From Sphingobacteriales bacterium 39-19 (GTDB lineage: Bacteria; Bacteroidota; Bacteroidia; Chitinophagales; Chitinophagaceae): DNA of 64,000 nucleotides. Below are positions 40,551 through 50,491 of the stretch, piece after piece (position 1 is the first letter of the stretch; each line of letters opens with the position of its first letter). The stretch is from contig MKTX01000012.1 of the NCBI GenBank assembly GCA_001898465.1, positions 1-64,000 on the forward strand. The letters are read 5' to 3'. Made by a program: the position numbers and the translations under genes. Below the pieces are notes generated by a model. That model ran no database searches. It was not told the origin of the DNA and was given only the letters and a program-made list of their open reading frames with translations.

Positions 40551-41349
40551 ATTTTACCAGGGCTGGTAATTCCGTATACATGACTTCTGCGGATGGATGG
40601 GGACTGGTTCTAAAATCTTTGGCAACTGGATGGGCATCCAGGTAAGCTTTATGTAAATCTTTATTTACCAGTTCCAATATCTCCTCATCTGTAAGGTTGG
40701 GTAAAATCCAGCGCCGGGCATCCTCTTCTGTAAAAATAACCGGCATTCTTTTTTTAATATTATGCACCTGCTCCATGATGCCAATTGCTTTCTTAGTAAC
40801 AATGGCAAAAGTATCTATTAGTTCCCCGGTTTCTGTATCTGTAAATGGCTGATAAATGCCAGCCATATAAAAATAATTATGCCCCGGCATAAAAACACAA
40901 TACGGGTAGGTATCGGTTTGCTTTAAAACTTTTCCTGATTTACCCGTTTTTGGCATGTGCCTCCATTCAAAAAAACCGGATGATAATACCAGGCAACGCC
41001 GGTTACGGGCAGCATCTTTAAAGGAAGTTTTATCAAACATTTCTTCACCAATGGCATTAAGGGTGAGTCGGGGCGGGTGATAGCCCCGCTCGTCTTTATA
41101 TCCTTTTCTGAATTTTTCTGCATCTGCCCGGGTATGAATAAAAGAAGGGATGAGCCCCCATTCCATAAAAGATAAATTTACATCCATCCCATCGGGGCTG
41201 GGTTTTAACACCGGCCATTCCCTGTAATCAAATCCAGATTGAAAAGGAATCTGTAATCTTTCATATTCTAACCGGGTAAGTTCTTTTAAAATTTCTTTTA
41301 AACGCAGGTATTGCTTACGGGGCATTTGAATACTATTGGCAACACACAT
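40549..41349 (-). CDS. SRAP domain protein (YedK/HMCES-like abasic-site protein)
   Basis: This 266-residue protein belongs to the SOS response-associated peptidase family, which crosslinks to abasic sites in single-stranded DNA through Cys2. The start MCVANSIQ gives that Cys; the catalytic Glu is in SSGFFEWRH and the His in HNIKKRMPVIF. Length is close to the family norm. It stands alone, with no LexA-type site seen by eye. Confidence 0.92.
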   Translation of the reverse strand: MCVANSIQMPRKQYLRLKEILKELTRLEYERLQIPFQSGFDYREWPVLKPSPDGMDVNLSFMEWGLIPSFIHTRADAEKFRKGYKDERGYHPPRLTLNAIGEEMFDKTSFKDAARNRRCLVLSSGFFEWRHMPKTGKSGKVLKQTDTYPYCVFMPGHNYFYMAGIYQPFTDTETGELIDTFAIVTKKAIGIMEQVHNIKKRMPVIFTEEDARRWILPNLTDEEILELVNKDLHKAYLDAHPVAKDFRTSPHPSAEVMYTELPALVK

Positions 41350-41461
41350 ATCTTTTCTTTTTATTCAATATTACAAATAAGAAATTTTGTTTTTTAAAAT
41401 GATTTGCTAAAAATGAATTTTAAAAATAGCAGGCTCTGCGCTTAAAAGTTTATTTTTAAGT

Positions 41462-42610
41462 ATGGTTTCTAAATTATTAAACTGGAAAGGTATTCTCATA
41501 CTGGTAGCGATTGCTATTGTAATAGGCAGTTTATATTATTCTAATTACCTGGCTAAAAAAATTGCCCTGGATGAACGCCGTAAAATAGAACATTGGGTAG
41601 AAGCTGTTACAGAAGTGGGTACCAGCCCCACACAAAGTAACTTAACGGGCCGTGTACTGGTAGAAAACAGTAAAGATATTCCCATTATTGTAGTAACTGA
41701 AAAAGATAGCGTGCTGGATTCCCGGAATTTAGATACAACCCGTATAACACACGACCCGGATTATATTTTGCAGAAACTGAAAGAATTTAAAAGTCAAAAT
41801 AAGCCCATCGTTTGGAGAAACCCTTTTAATATTAAAGAGAATAACCTGGTGTATTATGGGGAGTCAAAATTGCTAAAGCAAATTCGCTATTTTCCAATGG
41901 CACAATTGATCGTGGTTTTTTTATTTATTGGCATTTTATTGTATGCAGTAAGTATTACCAATAAAAGCACTCAAAACCAGGTATGGGCAGGCATGGCAAA
42001 AGAAACAGCCCACCAGCTGGGTACGCCCTTATCATCCTTACAAGGCTGGGTAGAAATGTTAAAAGAAACTGCAGGCAGTGAGAAAATTGCCATTGAAATG
42101 AACAAGGATGTAGAGCGTTTAAAATTAGTGAGCGAACGATTTGGTAAAATTGGCAGTACCCCACAGTTAGAAGAAGAGGATTTATTGCTTCATATACAGA
42201 ATATGGTAGCATATATTAAAAGGCGGGCCCCGGAAAAAGTGAATTTTCATGTAAAATCAAATGTAGCGGGTGAGTTGCCTGCCATGATTAACGCCCCATT
42301 ATTTGATTGGGTTATTGAAAACCTTTTAAAAAATGCTCTGGATGCCATGGAAGGGCATGGTAATATTGATATTGATGTAAAAAATGAACTTACCCAAATT
42401 ATAATAGATGTAAAAGATACCGGCAAAGGAATTGGTAAACAAAGCATAGCGAAAGTATTTACGCCGGGGTTCACAACAAAAAAAAGAGGCTGGGGGCTGG
42501 GCCTGTCACTTACCAGGCGCATTATTGAACAATACCACAAAGGCGAAATTTTTGTAAAACATAGTGAGGTGGGGAAAGGAACTACATTCCGGATTATTTT
42601 AAAAAAATGA
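41462..42610 (+). CDS. Membrane sensor histidine kinase
   Basis: This 382-residue kinase has a transmembrane helix at about residues 9-27, a periplasmic region of about 115 residues and a second helix at about 144-165. The H-box is AGMAKETAHQLGTPLSSLQG, the form typical of Bacteroidota kinases without a HAMP domain. The ATPase domain has NLLKNALDAMEG, DTGKGIG and GWGLGLSLTRRII. No response regulator gene is adjacent, so it is an orphan. The periplasmic part is of unknown type. Confidence 0.88.
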   Translation: MVSKLLNWKGILILVAIAIVIGSLYYSNYLAKKIALDERRKIEHWVEAVTEVGTSPTQSNLTGRVLVENSKDIPIIVVTEKDSVLDSRNLDTTRITHDPDYILQKLKEFKSQNKPIVWRNPFNIKENNLVYYGESKLLKQIRYFPMAQLIVVFLFIGILLYAVSITNKSTQNQVWAGMAKETAHQLGTPLSSLQGWVEMLKETAGSEKIAIEMNKDVERLKLVSERFGKIGSTPQLEEEDLLLHIQNMVAYIKRRAPEKVNFHVKSNVAGELPAMINAPLFDWVIENLLKNALDAMEGHGNIDIDVKNELTQIIIDVKDTGKGIGKQSIAKVFTPGFTTKKRGWGLGLSLTRRIIEQYHKGEIFVKHSEVGKGTTFRIILKK

Positions 42611-42678
42611 TGCTGAATCAGTATAAAAATTATATTCTTCATGTGAAGCATAATTTTTATTTTTGCAAACTTCAGTAT

Positions 42679-42762
42679 GCGGCGATGGCGAAATTGGTAG
42701 ACGCACTACTTTGAGGTGGTAGCGCCCGAAAGGGCGTGGGAGTTCGAATCTCCTTTGCCGCA
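42679..42762 (+). tRNA. tRNA-Leu (GAG)
   Basis: This class II tRNA has acceptor GCGGCGA/TTGCCGC, anticodon stem CTACT/GGTAG with loop TTGAGGT, giving anticodon GAG. The variable arm is GCGCCCGAAAGGGCG. A terminator follows directly. Confidence 0.95.
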
Positions 42763-42765
42763 CCG

Positions 42766-42792
42766 GGCTGTTCATTTGAACAGCCTTTTTTT
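42766..42792 (+). terminator. Terminator after tRNA-Leu (GAG)
   Basis: GGCTGTTC pairs perfectly with GAACAGCC around ATTT, then seven T. It touches the stop of the convergent SprT-like gene. Confidence 0.9.
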
Positions 42793-43411
42793 ATGGATGT
42801 GGCAGGTAAACTTCGTAAACGGCACTAAACAGGTAATATTTTTTTGTTGCCGGTTCTAAACATTTGTAACGGGTTCTTATTTTTTCACCTTTTATGAAAC
42901 TACGCCCTTTTGCAATATGAAACAGGCTGCCGGGCGGTATTTGCTCCAGGAGATAATGGCGCTCTTTTTTTACATCGTAATTTCTTAACACCCGTAATAG
43001 TTTTTCATCACTGCAACTGCTGGCTGCCGGGTTCTTCAATGAATGCAGCAATACCGATTCTACATCTGCAGGAAATATCTTATGGGCTATAAATTCTTTT
43101 AAGATCATAGCATATTCATGTTTCCATTCCTTACCATGGGGAGGTACTTTGTTTTTAAACTTTTCGTAGGTGAACAAATGTGCCAATTCATGTAAGAGTG
43201 TAATTAAAAAAGAATATTTATTCAACGAACCATTCACACTGATGCGATGGCCCTTTGTACCATGGGCATGGCGGTAATCACCTAAAACACTACTTCGGTT
43301 ACGGGTAATGGTAAGTTGCACCTGGTATTGCTGAATATAGCCAAGAACCCACTGAAAACTATTTTCTGGAAGATAAGGCGCTAATGCATCTAAAGGATAG
43401 CGTTTAGCCAT
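42791..43411 (-). CDS. SprT-like metalloprotease-fold protein
   Basis: This 206-residue protein has the SprT zinc motif HELAHLFTYEKFKNKVPPHG (HExxH followed by His downstream; about residues 67-86) and a C-terminal region with KYKCLEPATKKYYL. SprT-like domains include the DNA-protein crosslink protease SPRTN, but bacterial members are mostly uncharacterised. It overlaps the upstream membrane protein gene by 8 bp, so the two are co-transcribed. Confidence 0.8.
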   Translation of the reverse strand: MAKRYPLDALAPYLPENSFQWVLGYIQQYQVQLTITRNRSSVLGDYRHAHGTKGHRISVNGSLNKYSFLITLLHELAHLFTYEKFKNKVPPHGKEWKHEYAMILKEFIAHKIFPADVESVLLHSLKNPAASSCSDEKLLRVLRNYDVKKERHYLLEQIPPGSLFHIAKGRSFIKGEKIRTRYKCLEPATKKYYLFSAVYEVYLPHP

Positions 43412-43799
43412 TATGCTTTTTATTCAGTTTAAGCGTTACGAATACTTCAGCGGTTAAATAAGCCATATAAATAAATAACCCAATTAAAATAGAAGCGGCG
43501 CTAAAGTTTTTATTTATCAGCAATGCATATACCAGCACCGCAATAACACAGAGCAGCATTTTTATGATGATCCCGCTCATGATACTCCTGATAAAAACAT
43601 TTGGGTTGGTATGTTGTAATGCTTTTTTCTGAATTAAAAATACAAGGATGCTAATGAGCAGGAAAAAAATATTGGCAGCATGCAGCAGGTACACATCAAT
43701 CCCTTTATTTTCTAAAAAGCGATGGAACAGCAGGATCATTACTGTAAAAGTAAAGAAGACGATGAGGTAGGGAATTAAAAGCCTGGATGGATTTTGCAT
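43404..43799 (-). CDS. Four-helix membrane protein of unknown function
   Basis: This 131-residue protein has four hydrophobic helices near residues 8-26, 38-60, 73-95 and 102-121, and a basic C-terminus (KLNKKHNG). Its size and helix layout recall ATP synthase subunit I-like proteins encoded before atpB in related genomes, but atpB is not here, so this is only a guess. It overlaps the SprT-like gene by 8 bp and follows the bactofilin gene by 169 bp. Confidence 0.6.
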   Translation of the reverse strand: MQNPSRLLIPYLIVFFTFTVMILLFHRFLENKGIDVYLLHAANIFFLLISILVFLIQKKALQHTNPNVFIRSIMSGIIIKMLLCVIAVLVYALLINKNFSAASILIGLFIYMAYLTAEVFVTLKLNKKHNG

Positions 43800-43968
43800 G
43801 TATTTCTATTTGGGGCCTGGTATTTTTAAACCAGCAAAGTTAATACCCAAACAGCATTAGCCGTACACCCCCGTGTTCAATCATTTATATTTATAATAAA
43901 CAGGAGAGTGGGTGATTCCACAATAACAGGAAGGGCTGGCATCATCAAAATAATAAAAAATGAATTTT

Positions 43969-44373
43969 TTATTCATTTACCACAAGTTGAAGTTCCTTAT
44001 TCAGCTCCACAACATTCGCTCCCATTTTACACTGGCCATTAAAGCTGGCTGTAGTTTCCATTAATAATTTTCCTGTACTGATATCACCCTCTACTACAGC
44101 ATTTCCTTTTAATTGTAAAAGATCGGTAATAATTAGTGAACCTTTAATATGGCCGCTGATTTCAGCTTGTTTACACCACACATTTCCTTCTACAACGGCA
44201 GATGGCCCAATAATCACTTTTGCCTTACTTCGAATACTGCCTTTTAAAGTGCCATCCATACGAAGATCGCCCTCGCTCTCCAGGTTGCCGGTAATGGCTA
44301 CACTGTTGTGAATGAGGCTGGCTACGGTACACTGTTGTTTTTCTGCAAAAGATTTTACTTTAGATGTAAACAT
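43969..44373 (-). CDS. Bactofilin
   Basis: This 134-residue protein has a short N-terminal tail and a right-handed beta-helix core of repeats about 18 residues long: SVAITGNLESEGDLRMDGTL, KVIIGPSAVVEGNVWC, AEISGHIKGSLII and LLQLKGNAVVEGDIST. Bactofilins polymerise without nucleotides and act as scaffolds for cell-shape enzymes, often M23 peptidases encoded next door. Here the upstream neighbour (65 bp away, same strand) looks like an M23 protein that has lost its peptidase domain. Confidence 0.92.
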   Translation of the reverse strand: MFTSKVKSFAEKQQCTVASLIHNSVAITGNLESEGDLRMDGTLKGSIRSKAKVIIGPSAVVEGNVWCKQAEISGHIKGSLIITDLLQLKGNAVVEGDISTGKLLMETTASFNGQCKMGANVVELNKELQLVVNE

Positions 44374-44438
44374 GATAAGCGCTTTTAATGTAAATAAAAG
44401 GGGTGTAAAAGGCTAACGCTTATCTGGCAAAAATATTC

Positions 44439-44828
44439 TTAATCGTCGGAGTTTTCTAATTTGGGAAGTGATAATTTGTTGGTATCCAATGAGATAACTT
44501 TTCCACTTAAAACCTTTTGAATGTTATTTAAATAGTTATCCTGCATTCTTAAAGCATGTTCCATGGAGTCTGTTCTCATTTTTAATTCACGCAACTCTTT
44601 TACCTGGCGGGCGCTACCCATCCCTACCCCCGGCAAATAATATTTTAAGGGTGTAAAAATGATGAGTGCTGCCGTAAGCCCGGTCATTAAAATGAATAAA
44701 ACACTAAAAACCGTGTAAACGCCCCAACGGGATAGCCTGAAGCGGGTAACCTCTTCATAGGTATCTTCATTTAAGATCACCATCCGGTACCTGTTACGCA
44801 ATCTTTTTAATGTGCTATTATTCTCCAT
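44439..44828 (-). CDS. M23-peptidase-like membrane protein lacking the peptidase domain
   Basis: This 129-residue protein has a short cytoplasmic part (RNRYRMVILNEDTYEEVTRF), one transmembrane helix (about residues 37-59), then IIFTPLKYYLPG and a coiled-coil segment ending at residue 129. This matches the N-terminal region of a common Bacteroidota M23 metallopeptidase, whose full form carries a LytM domain of about 130 residues at the C-terminus. Here a stop follows KLENSDD, and only 65 bp separate it from the bactofilin gene, so the enzyme domain is gone. I use the ATG at 44828. It is probably a scaffold partner of the bactofilin. Confidence 0.72.
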   Translation of the reverse strand: MENNSTLKRLRNRYRMVILNEDTYEEVTRFRLSRWGVYTVFSVLFILMTGLTAALIIFTPLKYYLPGVGMGSARQVKELRELKMRTDSMEHALRMQDNYLNNIQKVLSGKVISLDTNKLSLPKLENSDD

Positions 44829-45094
44829 AACCTGGTTGATATTTGTAAAATTAAGAAACGCTGCTGAGGGATTGAAATCTAATTCACAGAGGTGATGTAT
44901 TGTAAATACCCGAAATGTAAGTGATATATTCATAAATATACCTTCATTTTATGATACCGGGCTTTACTGTATTAATTTTTAATAATTTTCACATGAGTAA
45001 CCTGTTCTCATTCATTTGTATAAACTAATTTTGAATATTGAGTATTTAGTAAAAAAATGCGATATTGAGCGTTATATAACAACCCCGGTTCTTC

Positions 45095-48000
45095 ATGATC
45101 AAACAACCTGTAGTTTTAGTATGTAGTATTCTTTTTTGCTCCTTTTTTATGAAGGTGGCCGATGCACAGCCTACCTGGGTTTTTGATCCTTTTGGAAAAG
45201 AGAAAAAACCGGAGCAATATGAAAATAAACAGCTGGCATCGGAAAAAACCGCTGATAAGAAATATACTTTTACCCGTAAAATAATTCAGAATACGGTTTC
45301 ACATTATAATTATTATTTCAATGCCAATAATAAATTAAATGCGGTAATAGAAAGAGCCAAAATGTCGAACAAAGACGATTATGGGAAACTTCTTTCTTTT
45401 TATCCATATTCATTAGAAAATACAGCCTCACAAAAAATAGAATTAGATTCGGTTATTTATAAATCTACAGCAGGTATCCTATTGCATGATTTAAGAACGA
45501 ACTGGGTAGATAATTTTTATTTGCTTATTGCAAAAGCCTATTTTCTTCGCCAGGATTTTGATTCAGCGGCACTTACCCTCCAGTTTATTAATTATAACCT
45601 GGCGCCCCGCAGTAAAAAAGAAGGTGATGATGATAAATTGGTGGGATCTAATGAAAGCCATCAAAATGGTGCATTATCTATTGCCAATAAGGAGAAAAGA
45701 AATTTCTTACAAAAGACATTTACTTTACCTCCCAGCCGAAACGATGCCCTGCTTTTACTGGCCCGAACATTTATTGAGCAAAACGAATATGGGGATGCTG
45801 CTGGCTTACTGAATATTCTGCAAAATGACCCCAACTTACCCAGGCGCTTGCAAAATAACCTGGAAGAAGTGAATGCATACTGGTTTTTTAGTCAAAAAAA
45901 CTATGATAGCGCTGCCAATCATTTAGAAAAAGCGCTAAGCGCCGCCGATACCAAACAGGATAAAAGCAGGTGGGAGTATTTGCTGGCACAGCTGTATGAA
46001 ATAAATGGCGATTTTGATAAAGCCTCTCTGTATTATACAAAAGCAGGCAGCCATACCACCGATCCGGTAATGGATATTTATTCACATTTGAATAATGCTA
46101 AAATGTGGAGAGACCGGGGTGATTTTAAACAACTGGATAATTCTATCAACAATTTATTGAAGATGGCCAGGCGGGATAAATATGAAAACTACCGGGATAT
46201 TATTTACTACTCGGCGGCACAACTCACCTTACAAAAGCCCGACACCCTGAACAGTATCGCTCATTTACTAAAAAGCACAAAATATAATAATGGCAATATC
46301 CCTTATAAAAACAAAGCATTTTTAGACCTGGGAAATATTGCCTTTGAACAAAAAAGATACCGGGATGCCCATCGTTATTATGATAGTTTACAATTAGAGG
46401 ACCCCGAATTGGAAGCCAAAGCAATGCAGTTAGAAGAACGTAAGCAGGTACTCGGAAAATTATCCGGTTATTACGAAGACCTTGAACGGGAAGACAGTTT
46501 GCAAAATGTAGCCATGCTGAGTGCAGGAGAAAGAGATGCCCTTATAAAACGGGTTATAAAAAAATACAGAAAAGAACAGGGATTAAAGGAAAGTGATGAT
46601 TTTATTGGGAATTCATTAATCACTTTTAATAATACAAAAGATAAACCTGTTGATCTTTTTTCCTCTTCTGCAAAAGGAGACTGGTATTTTAATAATAACA
46701 GCATGAAGGCAAAAGGCTTTTCTGCTTTTAAATCTAAATGGGGCAAGCGTGAGAATGTAGATAACTGGCGCCGGAAAGCTGCCATGGAATCAGCCTTGCA
46801 ACAAATAAAATCAGCCCAAAATAATAACAATCCGGATGAACCCATGGCACCCGAAGATTCGATGGCTGTTGCAGGTGGCCGGCATATACTTACGGCCAAT
46901 GATTACAATTATGAAACCATGATGGCAAACCTGCCATTAACGGCCGAGAAATTAGATAGCAGCAATGCCATTGCAGCCTCCAGCATGTTGCATATAGCTA
47001 AAATTTTTCAAAATGATTTACAGGAATATGGAGAAGCTATAGCAACCTATCTTAAATATATTGACCGTTTTTCACCCTCAGAAAATGATGCCGAAGTGTA
47101 TATGGGTTTATATTATTGCTATACCAAGCTGGGTAATGTAAACCAGGCTGCTTATTATAAAAATATCATTACCCATAAATATGCTGATACCCATTACGGT
47201 AAAATGATTTTAGATCCGGCTTCATTAGATTCTACAAAAAATAATGAGGTAGTTACACAGCGCTATAAAGCCATCCTGGATTTATATGTAGAAGGTAAAT
47301 ATGCAGAAGCAGAGATGGCCAAGCAAAAAAATGATAGCTTATACGGAAATAATTACTGGACGCCCCAACTGCTCTATATTGAAGCAGTACATTATATAAA
47401 AGAAAATAATGACAGCCTGGCAATTGCTACTTTACAAAGTTTGCAAACACTTTTCCCGGCTTCGCCATTAAAAGAAAAAGCAACTACAATGATAGAAGTG
47501 CTGGGCCGCAGGAAGCAAATTGTTGATTACTTAAATAACCTGGAAATTACACGGGCAGAAGAAGATAAGGTAATGATCGCTGATGAAAGTAACCGGGTGA
47601 ATGTAAAACCGGCCCAGGTAGAAATTGTACCGAACAAACCCATATCAGCACCCGTTGCTCCCCGGGTGAATATGGCAGATTCGCTAATTAAAGTTCCTGA
47701 AGTGTACAAAAAAGACGGCTTTGTTTTAAATCCTAAATCTGCCCATTTGGTGATTATGATTTTAGATAAAGTAGATGGCGTATATGTAAATGAAGCTAAA
47801 AATGCCTTTGCCCGATTTAACAGGGAAAGTATGGCTACCGTAAACATTCTGGTGAATAAAGAAGTATTGGATGAAAGCCGTCAAATGCTGGTATTCTCAA
47901 CGTTTGAAAATGCAGATGCAGCCATACAATATTATAATAAAATTAAAAGGGCAGCACCTACCGAAGTATCCTGGCTACCTGCTGCTAAATATTCTTTCCT

Positions 48001-48097
48001 GATTATTACGCAACCCAATCTTGATCTGTTAAAAGAAAATAAAGATGTACAGGCTTACCGCCAGTTATTGAATAATAATTACGAAAATAAATTTTAA
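45095..48097 (+). CDS. TPR-rich periplasmic protein, SprE/PorW-like type IX secretion component
   Basis: This 1000-residue exported protein has a signal peptide ending near VADAQ (residue 25). Many tetratricopeptide-like repeats follow, for example LLIAKAYFLRQDFDSAALTL, YLLAQLYEINGDFDKASLYY and MGLYYCYTKLGNVNQAAYY. The N-terminal pattern (KIIQNTVSHYNYYFNANNKL) and the C-terminal domain (HLVIMILDKVDGVYVNEAKN to TEVSWLPAAKYSFLIIT) fit SprE/PorW, a T9SS core-associated protein. It lacks an evident lipobox, unlike flavobacterial SprE. It lies 26 bp before the PBP1A gene, so the two may be co-transcribed. The T9SS cargo at 24.4 kb is a likely client. Confidence 0.8.
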   Translation: MIKQPVVLVCSILFCSFFMKVADAQPTWVFDPFGKEKKPEQYENKQLASEKTADKKYTFTRKIIQNTVSHYNYYFNANNKLNAVIERAKMSNKDDYGKLLSFYPYSLENTASQKIELDSVIYKSTAGILLHDLRTNWVDNFYLLIAKAYFLRQDFDSAALTLQFINYNLAPRSKKEGDDDKLVGSNESHQNGALSIANKEKRNFLQKTFTLPPSRNDALLLLARTFIEQNEYGDAAGLLNILQNDPNLPRRLQNNLEEVNAYWFFSQKNYDSAANHLEKALSAADTKQDKSRWEYLLAQLYEINGDFDKASLYYTKAGSHTTDPVMDIYSHLNNAKMWRDRGDFKQLDNSINNLLKMARRDKYENYRDIIYYSAAQLTLQKPDTLNSIAHLLKSTKYNNGNIPYKNKAFLDLGNIAFEQKRYRDAHRYYDSLQLEDPELEAKAMQLEERKQVLGKLSGYYEDLEREDSLQNVAMLSAGERDALIKRVIKKYRKEQGLKESDDFIGNSLITFNNTKDKPVDLFSSSAKGDWYFNNNSMKAKGFSAFKSKWGKRENVDNWRRKAAMESALQQIKSAQNNNNPDEPMAPEDSMAVAGGRHILTANDYNYETMMANLPLTAEKLDSSNAIAASSMLHIAKIFQNDLQEYGEAIATYLKYIDRFSPSENDAEVYMGLYYCYTKLGNVNQAAYYKNIITHKYADTHYGKMILDPASLDSTKNNEVVTQRYKAILDLYVEGKYAEAEMAKQKNDSLYGNNYWTPQLLYIEAVHYIKENNDSLAIATLQSLQTLFPASPLKEKATTMIEVLGRRKQIVDYLNNLEITRAEEDKVMIADESNRVNVKPAQVEIVPNKPISAPVAPRVNMADSLIKVPEVYKKDGFVLNPKSAHLVIMILDKVDGVYVNEAKNAFARFNRESMATVNILVNKEVLDESRQMLVFSTFENADAAIQYYNKIKRAAPTEVSWLPAAKYSFLIITQPNLDLLKENKDVQAYRQLLNNNYENKF

Positions 48098-48123
48098 GCT
48101 TACTCGCTAATTAAAAGAAAACT

Positions 48124-50484
48124 ATGAGCCGTTCCGTTAAAATATTATGGACTTTATTTTTTGGCGGCCTTGCCCTGGTATTGTTGATTTTTTTACTGGC
48201 AGGCTTTGGGGTATTTGGTAAAATGCCTTCCTTAACGCAATTAGAAAACCCGGAGGCTGATCTTGCCAGCGAAGTCATCAGTGCCGATGGTCTCCTGATG
48301 GGAAAATATTATTCTGAAAACCGGAGTGAAGTAAAATATACTGATATTTCTCCCAATGTGATTCATGCTTTAATAGCCACTGAAGATCAGAATTTTTATG
48401 AACATTCAGGTATTGATGCCCGTGCTGTTGCCCGGGCCGTAATTAAGTTAGGCACCGATGGCGGGGGAAGCCCCATCACCCAGCAGCTGGCCAAGATGAT
48501 TTTGAAACAAGGCAAAGGAAATATCCTGGAAAGGGGATTAGATAAAGTAAAGGAATGGATTGTGGCAGTAAGGCTTGAAAGAAATTTTACAAAAGAAGAA
48601 ATTCTAACCCTGTATTTAAACCGTGCTGCCTGGGGCAATTTATATGGCATCAGGAATGCCAGCCTCACTTATTTTCAAAAGGAACCTGCCCAATTAAAAA
48701 TAGAAGAAGCGGCTGTATTGGTAGGCATGCTCAAAGGTTTTATCTACAATCCTATTTCCCGGCCGGCCGCTTCGCTTATGCGGCGCAATACGGTGATACA
48801 AAGGATGGCAGATTGCAAACAAAAATATTTACAGCAATCTGAAGCCGATAAAATAAAATCAAAACCCCTTATCACCAACTACAAACCTATTGACGAAGCG
48901 ATTGGTATTGCTCCGTATTACAGGCGCACTCTTATTGATGTGATGAAGAAATGGTGCCAGGCCCATACCAACCCAAAAACAGGAGACCCCTATGATTTAT
49001 ACCGGGACGGATTAAAAATTTATACCACCATAGATTCCCGTATGCAGAAGTATGCAGAAGAAGCCGTGGATCAGCACTTGCCTGTAATTCAAAAAAAATT
49101 AAATACCTCATTAAAAGGCCGTACTGAAAAATTATGGAAAGGGCATGAAGATATTTTAGAACGTGCCATTAAATATTCTGAACGGATGAAAGCCATGAAA
49201 GAAGCCGGGATTAGTGATGCTGATATCCGAAAGAGTTTTGATGTACCTGTAAAGATGAAAATATTTTCCTGGTGGGGCAATAATAAGCATGAACGGGATA
49301 CTGTGATGACACCTTTGGATTCTATAAAATATCACAAGCAATTGTTACAATCGAATTTTGTAGCCATGGATCCCAAAACCGGTGAAATAAAAGCGTATGT
49401 AGGCGGTATAGATTACAGGTGGTTCAAGTATGACAACGCTGCAGCCATGAGGCAGGTGGGTTCTACTTTTAAACCCTTACTGTATACCCTTGCGGTAACA
49501 GATGCAGGGTATACACCCGAAACCATTATCCCCGGCGGCTCTCTTACCTTAGGCGGTAAAACTATTACCGGCGGGGGTGGCACGATGGCCTATTGCCTGG
49601 CCCAGTCAAAAAATGCGGCTGCATGGAGGCTCATGTCAGTAATTGGGGTTAAGCGAACTATTGAATTTGCTCATCAATGTGGTATTAAAGTAGATATTCC
49701 CCCGTACCCTTCAATCGCATTGGGCTCTGCTGAAATTCCCATGTTACAAATGTTGCAGGCATATACCATGTTTCCAAATAAAGGATATAATACAGAACCG
49801 GTTTATTTAACCCGGATAGAAGATAAAAACGGTAACCTCATTTTTGAATTCCCGGTGGCGCAAAGTAAACAGGTGATTGGAGAAGTAGATGATTACACGA
49901 TGGTGAAATTGATGGAAGGCGTGGTTAAATCCGGTACCGCCCGGTCCTTAAACGGCTATAAAATCCCGGTAGCCAAAGCAGGTAAAACGGGTACTACCAA
50001 TGGAAATACCGATGGATGGTTTATAGGTTATACCCCCGATTTATTAGCCGGATCCTGGGTGGGGTGCAGCGATCCCTTTATTCCTATTTATCAAAATAAT
50101 GCAGGCGGTGCAGAAATGTCGGCGCCACGCTGGGGTATTTTTATGAGTAAAGTGGCGGCAGATAAAGAAATTAATTATGTAAAGCAAAAAGACTTTGATG
50201 AGCCGGCAGAATTAAAGATGAACCCAATTTATGCCGACAATAGCCGTTTTGCCGAATTATTATCAAGTGGCGATAGCCTCAGCATTGAGTCAGGAAATAA
50301 CGATGGCAGTGATTTTTTTGACGATAAACCAGAACCTGAAAATCAAATGAAAGGAATCGATTCTGTAAAAAAGAAAACAGATAAACCAATAAATACAACA
50401 GACGAAAAAAAGAAACCTGCAGCAAATAATACAGAAGAGAAAAAACCGGCAAATAAACCCAAAGAAGCGGGTAACGAATATTAA
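48124..50484 (+). CDS. Class A penicillin-binding protein 1A (peptidoglycan glycosyltransferase/transpeptidase)
   Basis: This 786-residue protein has an N-terminal membrane helix (about residues 8-30). The GT51 glycosyltransferase domain has EDQNFYEHSGID, GGSPITQQLAKMIL and NRAAWGNLYGI. The transpeptidase domain has SxxK in GSTFKPLLYTLAV, SxN in QSKNAAAW and KTG in AGKTGTTNGNTDGW. A charged, disordered tail rich in Lys, Asp and Asn ends the protein. It polymerises and crosslinks peptidoglycan in the periplasm. It follows the SprE/PorW-like gene by 26 bp. Confidence 0.95.
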   Translation: MSRSVKILWTLFFGGLALVLLIFLLAGFGVFGKMPSLTQLENPEADLASEVISADGLLMGKYYSENRSEVKYTDISPNVIHALIATEDQNFYEHSGIDARAVARAVIKLGTDGGGSPITQQLAKMILKQGKGNILERGLDKVKEWIVAVRLERNFTKEEILTLYLNRAAWGNLYGIRNASLTYFQKEPAQLKIEEAAVLVGMLKGFIYNPISRPAASLMRRNTVIQRMADCKQKYLQQSEADKIKSKPLITNYKPIDEAIGIAPYYRRTLIDVMKKWCQAHTNPKTGDPYDLYRDGLKIYTTIDSRMQKYAEEAVDQHLPVIQKKLNTSLKGRTEKLWKGHEDILERAIKYSERMKAMKEAGISDADIRKSFDVPVKMKIFSWWGNNKHERDTVMTPLDSIKYHKQLLQSNFVAMDPKTGEIKAYVGGIDYRWFKYDNAAAMRQVGSTFKPLLYTLAVTDAGYTPETIIPGGSLTLGGKTITGGGGTMAYCLAQSKNAAAWRLMSVIGVKRTIEFAHQCGIKVDIPPYPSIALGSAEIPMLQMLQAYTMFPNKGYNTEPVYLTRIEDKNGNLIFEFPVAQSKQVIGEVDDYTMVKLMEGVVKSGTARSLNGYKIPVAKAGKTGTTNGNTDGWFIGYTPDLLAGSWVGCSDPFIPIYQNNAGGAEMSAPRWGIFMSKVAADKEINYVKQKDFDEPAELKMNPIYADNSRFAELLSSGDSLSIESGNNDGSDFFDDKPEPENQMKGIDSVKKKTDKPINTTDEKKKPAANNTEEKKPANKPKEAGNEY

Positions 50485-50491
50485 TTGTTTT

